Assembly: GCA_001824635.1 (NCBI GenBank)
Contig: MHYB01000054.1
Coordinates: 1-7,182, forward strand
From: Planctomycetes bacterium GWF2_50_10
GTDB lineage: Bacteria; Planctomycetota; Phycisphaerae; Sedimentisphaerales; GWF2-50-10
Direction: 5' to 3'
DNA: 7,182 bases
Shown here: piece by piece, positions 5,334 to 7,182 of the stretch
Layout of the letters: the number at the start of each line of letters is the position of its first letter
How positions within the stretch are numbered: position 1 is the first letter of the stretch
The notes under the pieces: model-generated
The model's input: only the letters and a program-made list of their open reading frames with translations
Told to the model about the DNA's origin: nothing
The model's database searches: none
Program-made: the position numbers and the translations under genes

Positions 5334-6065
5334 ATGGATGACCCATCCTATTATGCCATCATCCCTGCCTCGGTGCGATACGATAAGCAGCTTGTGCCCA
5401 ATGCCAAGCTGCTCTATAGCGAAATATCTGCGCTGTGCAATGCGAAAGGCTATTGCTGGGCTTCTAATGAATACTTCGCCCAGCTTTATGATGTGCATAA
5501 AAATACCATTTCCATCTGGATCAACCTGCTGGCACAGGAGGGATATATTGAGGTCTCCATCAGCAAGGACGACGGCAATGCTCGCCGAATCAGGCTCACG
5601 GCCAAGATGCCCACTATCAATGAAAATATTGATACCTATCAATCCAAACAGGGATACCCTATCACGGAAAAGATTGATACCTCTCAACGAAAAGCTGAAG
5701 ACCCTATCAACGAAAACCTGAAGCATAATATTAAATTGAATATTACAAAGAATATAAAAGAAAATAACACAAAAGAAAAAATTTCGTTTTCGTTTGAAAC
5801 AGGCGGGTTTGAAAATATTTCACCCCAGCAAATTCAGGTCTGGTCGCAGGCGTACCCCGCCATTGATATCGAATTGACCATGAGGCAGGCGGCGCAGTGG
5901 CTGCTGTCAAATCCCAAAAAAGCAAAAAGTAATTACCGCAGATTTTTAACGAACTGGTTTGCGCGATGCCAGGATCGCGGTCCAGCGAAAGGAGTTTCAA
6001 ATGCCAGAAAGTATCGCCAAAATACTCAATACCAGCAACACAATCCGGCAGCTATCGAGCTTTGA
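5334..6065 (+). CDS. Winged-helix phage replication initiator (lambda O-like role)
   Basis: This 243-aa protein has an N-terminal winged-helix domain at about residues 5-90 (YYAIIPASVRYDKQLVPNAK, then CWASNEYFAQLYDVHKNTIS and LLAQEGYIEV), the pattern of phage and plasmid initiators of the HTH_36 kind. The middle (about 93-150) is low complexity and corresponds to the iterons and AT-rich DNA described separately. The C-terminal domain (about 163-214, WSQAYPAIDIELTMRQAAQW, then SNPKKAKSNYRRFLTNWFAR) matches the tail common in phage replication organisers, thought to contact the helicase or loader. It would bind the repeats inside its own gene and recruit the loader encoded next. GGAGT lies 11 bases before the ATG, a rather long spacing. 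Its 3' end overlaps the loader gene by 65 bp. The role is inferred from domains plus context. Confidence 0.85.
   Translation: MDDPSYYAIIPASVRYDKQLVPNAKLLYSEISALCNAKGYCWASNEYFAQLYDVHKNTISIWINLLAQEGYIEVSISKDDGNARRIRLTAKMPTINENIDTYQSKQGYPITEKIDTSQRKAEDPINENLKHNIKLNITKNIKENNTKEKISFSFETGGFENISPQQIQVWSQAYPAIDIELTMRQAAQWLLSNPKKAKSNYRRFLTNWFARCQDRGPAKGVSNARKYRQNTQYQQHNPAAIEL
5614..5716 (+). repeat. Five iterons, 13-bp motif every 22-23 bp
   Basis: Copies start at 5614 (CTATCAATGAAAA), 5636 (CTATCAATCCAAA), 5659 (CTATCACGGAAAA), 5681 (CTCTCAACGAAAA) and 5704 (CTATCAACGAAAA). Steps are 22, 23, 22 and 23 bp, about two helical turns, so all sites face one side of the DNA. Some copies have dyad symmetry with flanking bases: TTGATACCTATCAA at 5629-5642 is a palindrome apart from its centre. 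The copies fall in two alternating reading frames of the initiator gene, which points to conservation as DNA. Confidence 0.8.
5614..5784 (+). other. Putative replication origin inside the initiator gene
   Basis: Five iterons (5614-5716) are followed by an A-rich segment at 5725-5784 with only 7 G/C in 60 bases, mostly A on the top strand. Iterons next to an asymmetric A-rich unwinding element within the initiator gene is the layout of phage lambda ori in gene O. Origin function is inferred from architecture. Confidence 0.7.
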
Positions 6066-6780
6066 GAGCAAATGTCTTTATTGCGGGACACAAACGCAGC
6101 CGCACAACATCGGCGGTAGCCTGCTGGCAAACAAGTGCTGTCCGAACTGTCTGGCTGCCCGCACAAAAGCAGATAATCTTGCAAAGCTCAGAGAAATGCG
6201 GCAGGCCAGGCAAATGCGGTTAACGGCCAAAATAAACGTGGTAATTCCGCCTCGGTACAAACAAGCCAGATTATGCCATCTGAACCAGATGCTGCGAAAT
6301 ATCATGCTCTCGCTGCCCCGCCATCGCGGACTGATGCTGACCGGGCCGGCTGGTGTTGGAAAGACATACGCAATGGCAGCACTGATCAGGTTTTTCCTGA
6401 TGCTCGGACGCCCAGTAATCCGTGTCGGTTATGACCGGCTTTGCTTGCAAATCAGAGACGCCTACAAACCCGCCTCAACTCGAAGTGAGGCCACGATAAT
6501 CAGGGAATTTGAAAACATTGATGCGCTGTTCATCGAGGACTTGGGAACAACTGTCGGCGATCATTCACAGGAAAGCGATTGGAGTTTGCGAACACTTCTG
6601 CTAATCCTCGATTACAGGCTGGAACACATGAAGCCGACGTTCATTACGTCCAACAAGACAGTCGAGGAACTTGGACATAGTTTCGACCAGCGAGTCGCGT
6701 CGCGCCTGTATCAGGCTTGTCAGATCATTCCTGTTAGCGGCAAGGATAAACGCATCAAAGAGGCTCTTGGTGAAAAGTAA
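6001..6780 (+). CDS. DnaC-like helicase loader, AAA+ ATPase with N-terminal zinc ribbon
   Basis: From the ATG at 6001, with AAAGGAG 6 bases upstream, the protein has 259 residues, close to DnaC-type loaders; an ATG at 5959 is in frame but has no such site. Cys25/Cys28 (CLYC) and Cys46-47/Cys50 (CCPNC) form a zinc ribbon. The AAA+ core shows Walker A GPAGVGKT (115-122), Walker B LFIEDLG (176-182), a sensor-1 TFITSNKT (213-220) and DQRVASRL (229-236), the Arg-finger region of DnaC/IstB proteins. The likely role is to load the host replicative helicase at the origin, with the initiator upstream as recruiter. IstB of IS21-type elements has the same fold, but no IstA transposase is adjacent and the initiator context favours replication. 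It overlaps the initiator gene by 65 bp and the next gene by 11 bp. Confidence 0.9.
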   Translation: MPESIAKILNTSNTIRQLSSFESKCLYCGTQTQPHNIGGSLLANKCCPNCLAARTKADNLAKLREMRQARQMRLTAKINVVIPPRYKQARLCHLNQMLRNIMLSLPRHRGLMLTGPAGVGKTYAMAALIRFFLMLGRPVIRVGYDRLCLQIRDAYKPASTRSEATIIREFENIDALFIEDLGTTVGDHSQESDWSLRTLLLILDYRLEHMKPTFITSNKTVEELGHSFDQRVASRLYQACQIIPVSGKDKRIKEALGEK

Positions 6781-6961
6781 CTGGCTATGTAAAAACGGCT
6801 GCGGCGTTGTCGGGGCTGTGCTTGTTGACGGCAGGCCGCTTTGCTGGAAGTGTTATTTGGGGCCACAGGAGTACAGGCTCAAGTTTGAAGCGAAATTCAT
6901 AACGTATCGTATGCCTAAACCCAAATGGAGAGAGGAAGATGAAAAAACAGAAATGCAATGA
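6770..6961 (+). CDS. Small zinc-ribbon-like protein
   Basis: The GTG at 6770 has AAAGAGG 6 bases upstream and gives 63 residues; longer in-frame starts would lie deep inside the loader gene. CKNGC (Cys7, Cys11) and CWKC (Cys25, Cys28) form a likely four-Cys zinc site, followed by a charged tail (PKPKWREEDEKTEMQ). It overlaps the loader by 11 bp and the next gene by 23 bp, so translation is probably coupled. The function is unknown; the family is not recognised. Confidence 0.68.
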   Translation: MKSNWLCKNGCGVVGAVLVDGRPLCWKCYLGPQEYRLKFEAKFITYRMPKPKWREEDEKTEMQ

Positions 6962-7182
6962 GTGCGGGCAGATGTTGGAGCTGGGCAGTTTCCGTTTTAC
7001 AAGAGGGTATCGCAAGAATATTTGCCGAGGTTGTGAAACAGCAACAAGTCGCAATAGATATCGCAAGAAGCGGTCACTGGGCCTTATACGCCACAGACCC
7101 GCCTCAAAGAAAGACATCAGGGCGGTCATCGATAAGTATCAGCGCATTTTCTGCTATCTAAAATCTCTTGGCCATGACCCTG
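6939..7182 (+). CDS. Zinc-ribbon protein, 3' end outside window
   Basis: The frame from ATG 6939 stays open to the window end (81 residues seen). GGAG lies 8 bases upstream (6927-6930). CNEC (Cys6, Cys9) and CRGC (Cys29, Cys32), 19 residues apart, form a treble-clef or zinc-ribbon site, followed by a very basic stretch (TSRNRYRKKRSLGLIRHRP) and a helical segment (KDIRAVIDKYQRIFCYLKSL). The pattern resembles small phage zinc-finger and HNH-associated proteins that bind nucleic acid, but no HNH catalytic residues are in the visible part. It starts inside the end of the preceding gene, so it belongs to the same operon. Confidence 0.75.
   Translation, partial: MKKQKCNECGQMLELGSFRFTRGYRKNICRGCETATSRNRYRKKRSLGLIRHRPASKKDIRAVIDKYQRIFCYLKSLGHDP

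Larger units (their letters stand above)
3818..7182. mobile_element. Early control and replication region of a prophage or phage-like element (right end not in window)
   Basis: A leftward XRE repressor, a divergent excisionase/MerR-like HTH gene, and a rightward operon with an initiator (lambda O role), a DnaC-like loader (lambda P role) and tiny zinc-ribbon proteins reproduce the standard early region of a temperate phage. No integrase, portal, terminase or other structural gene is in view, so a phage-plasmid or an integrative element with phage-type replication is also possible. The exact left end lies somewhere in 3571-3817. Confidence 0.75.

Noticed and set aside
5959..6000. Upstream ATG at 5959 as start of the loader
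   Set aside because: ATG 6001 has a strong AAAGGAG at good spacing, while 5959 has none and adds residues unlike the family.
6001..6780. IS21-type IstB instead of a helicase loader
   Set aside because: No IstA transposase or terminal repeats nearby, and the gene follows a replication initiator in one operon.

Overview
The window joins two unrelated blocks of bacterial accessory DNA. The left block (1-~3570) is the 3' end of an RHS/YD-repeat polymorphic-toxin locus. The right block (~3820-7182) is the early control and replication region of a prophage or phage-like element. I see no rRNA, tRNA, CRISPR array or insertion sequence. The host cannot be fixed from this window. The long free-standing RHS protein with planctomycete-like YD repeats, the moderate GC and the mix of ATG/GTG/TTG starts would fit an environmental Gram-negative such as a Phycisphaerae-type planctomycete, but this is a weak inference.

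Left block: the RHS protein enters from beyond the left edge. It carries YD repeats, an RHS-associated core that ends in a DPSGE motif, and then a C-terminal tip of about 120 residues that I do not recognise. Its stop codon overlaps the start of a 239-residue HEAT-repeat-like protein whose Shine-Dalgarno lies inside the RHS gene. This is the usual layout of an RHS toxin and its immunity gene. Next comes a 364-residue TPR-like protein with one C-terminal membrane segment. Its end runs into a broken RHS-core fragment (3460-3570) that clearly matches residues of the intact RHS gene. The order core-tip, immunity candidate(s), orphan core fragment is the signature of tip exchange by recombination.

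Right block: a leftward XRE-family repressor (3818-4246) faces a rightward excisionase/MerR-like HTH gene (4504-4767) across a 257-bp control region. After a spacer with several DNA dyads and a good sigma-70-type promoter (4901-4930), a tightly packed rightward operon follows: a small Cys-rich protein, an unknown 63-aa protein, a winged-helix replication initiator, a DnaC-like helicase loader with an N-terminal zinc ribbon, and two further small zinc-ribbon-like proteins, the last of which runs off the right edge.

The most interesting item is inside the initiator gene. Five copies of a 13-bp motif (consensus CTATCAACGAAAA) recur every 22-23 bp at 5614-5716 and are followed at once by about 60 bp of 88% A+T. 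Successive copies are read in alternating frames, so the repeat is conserved as DNA rather than as protein. This is the architecture of phage lambda ori inside gene O, with a loader gene (the lambda P / DnaC role) directly downstream.
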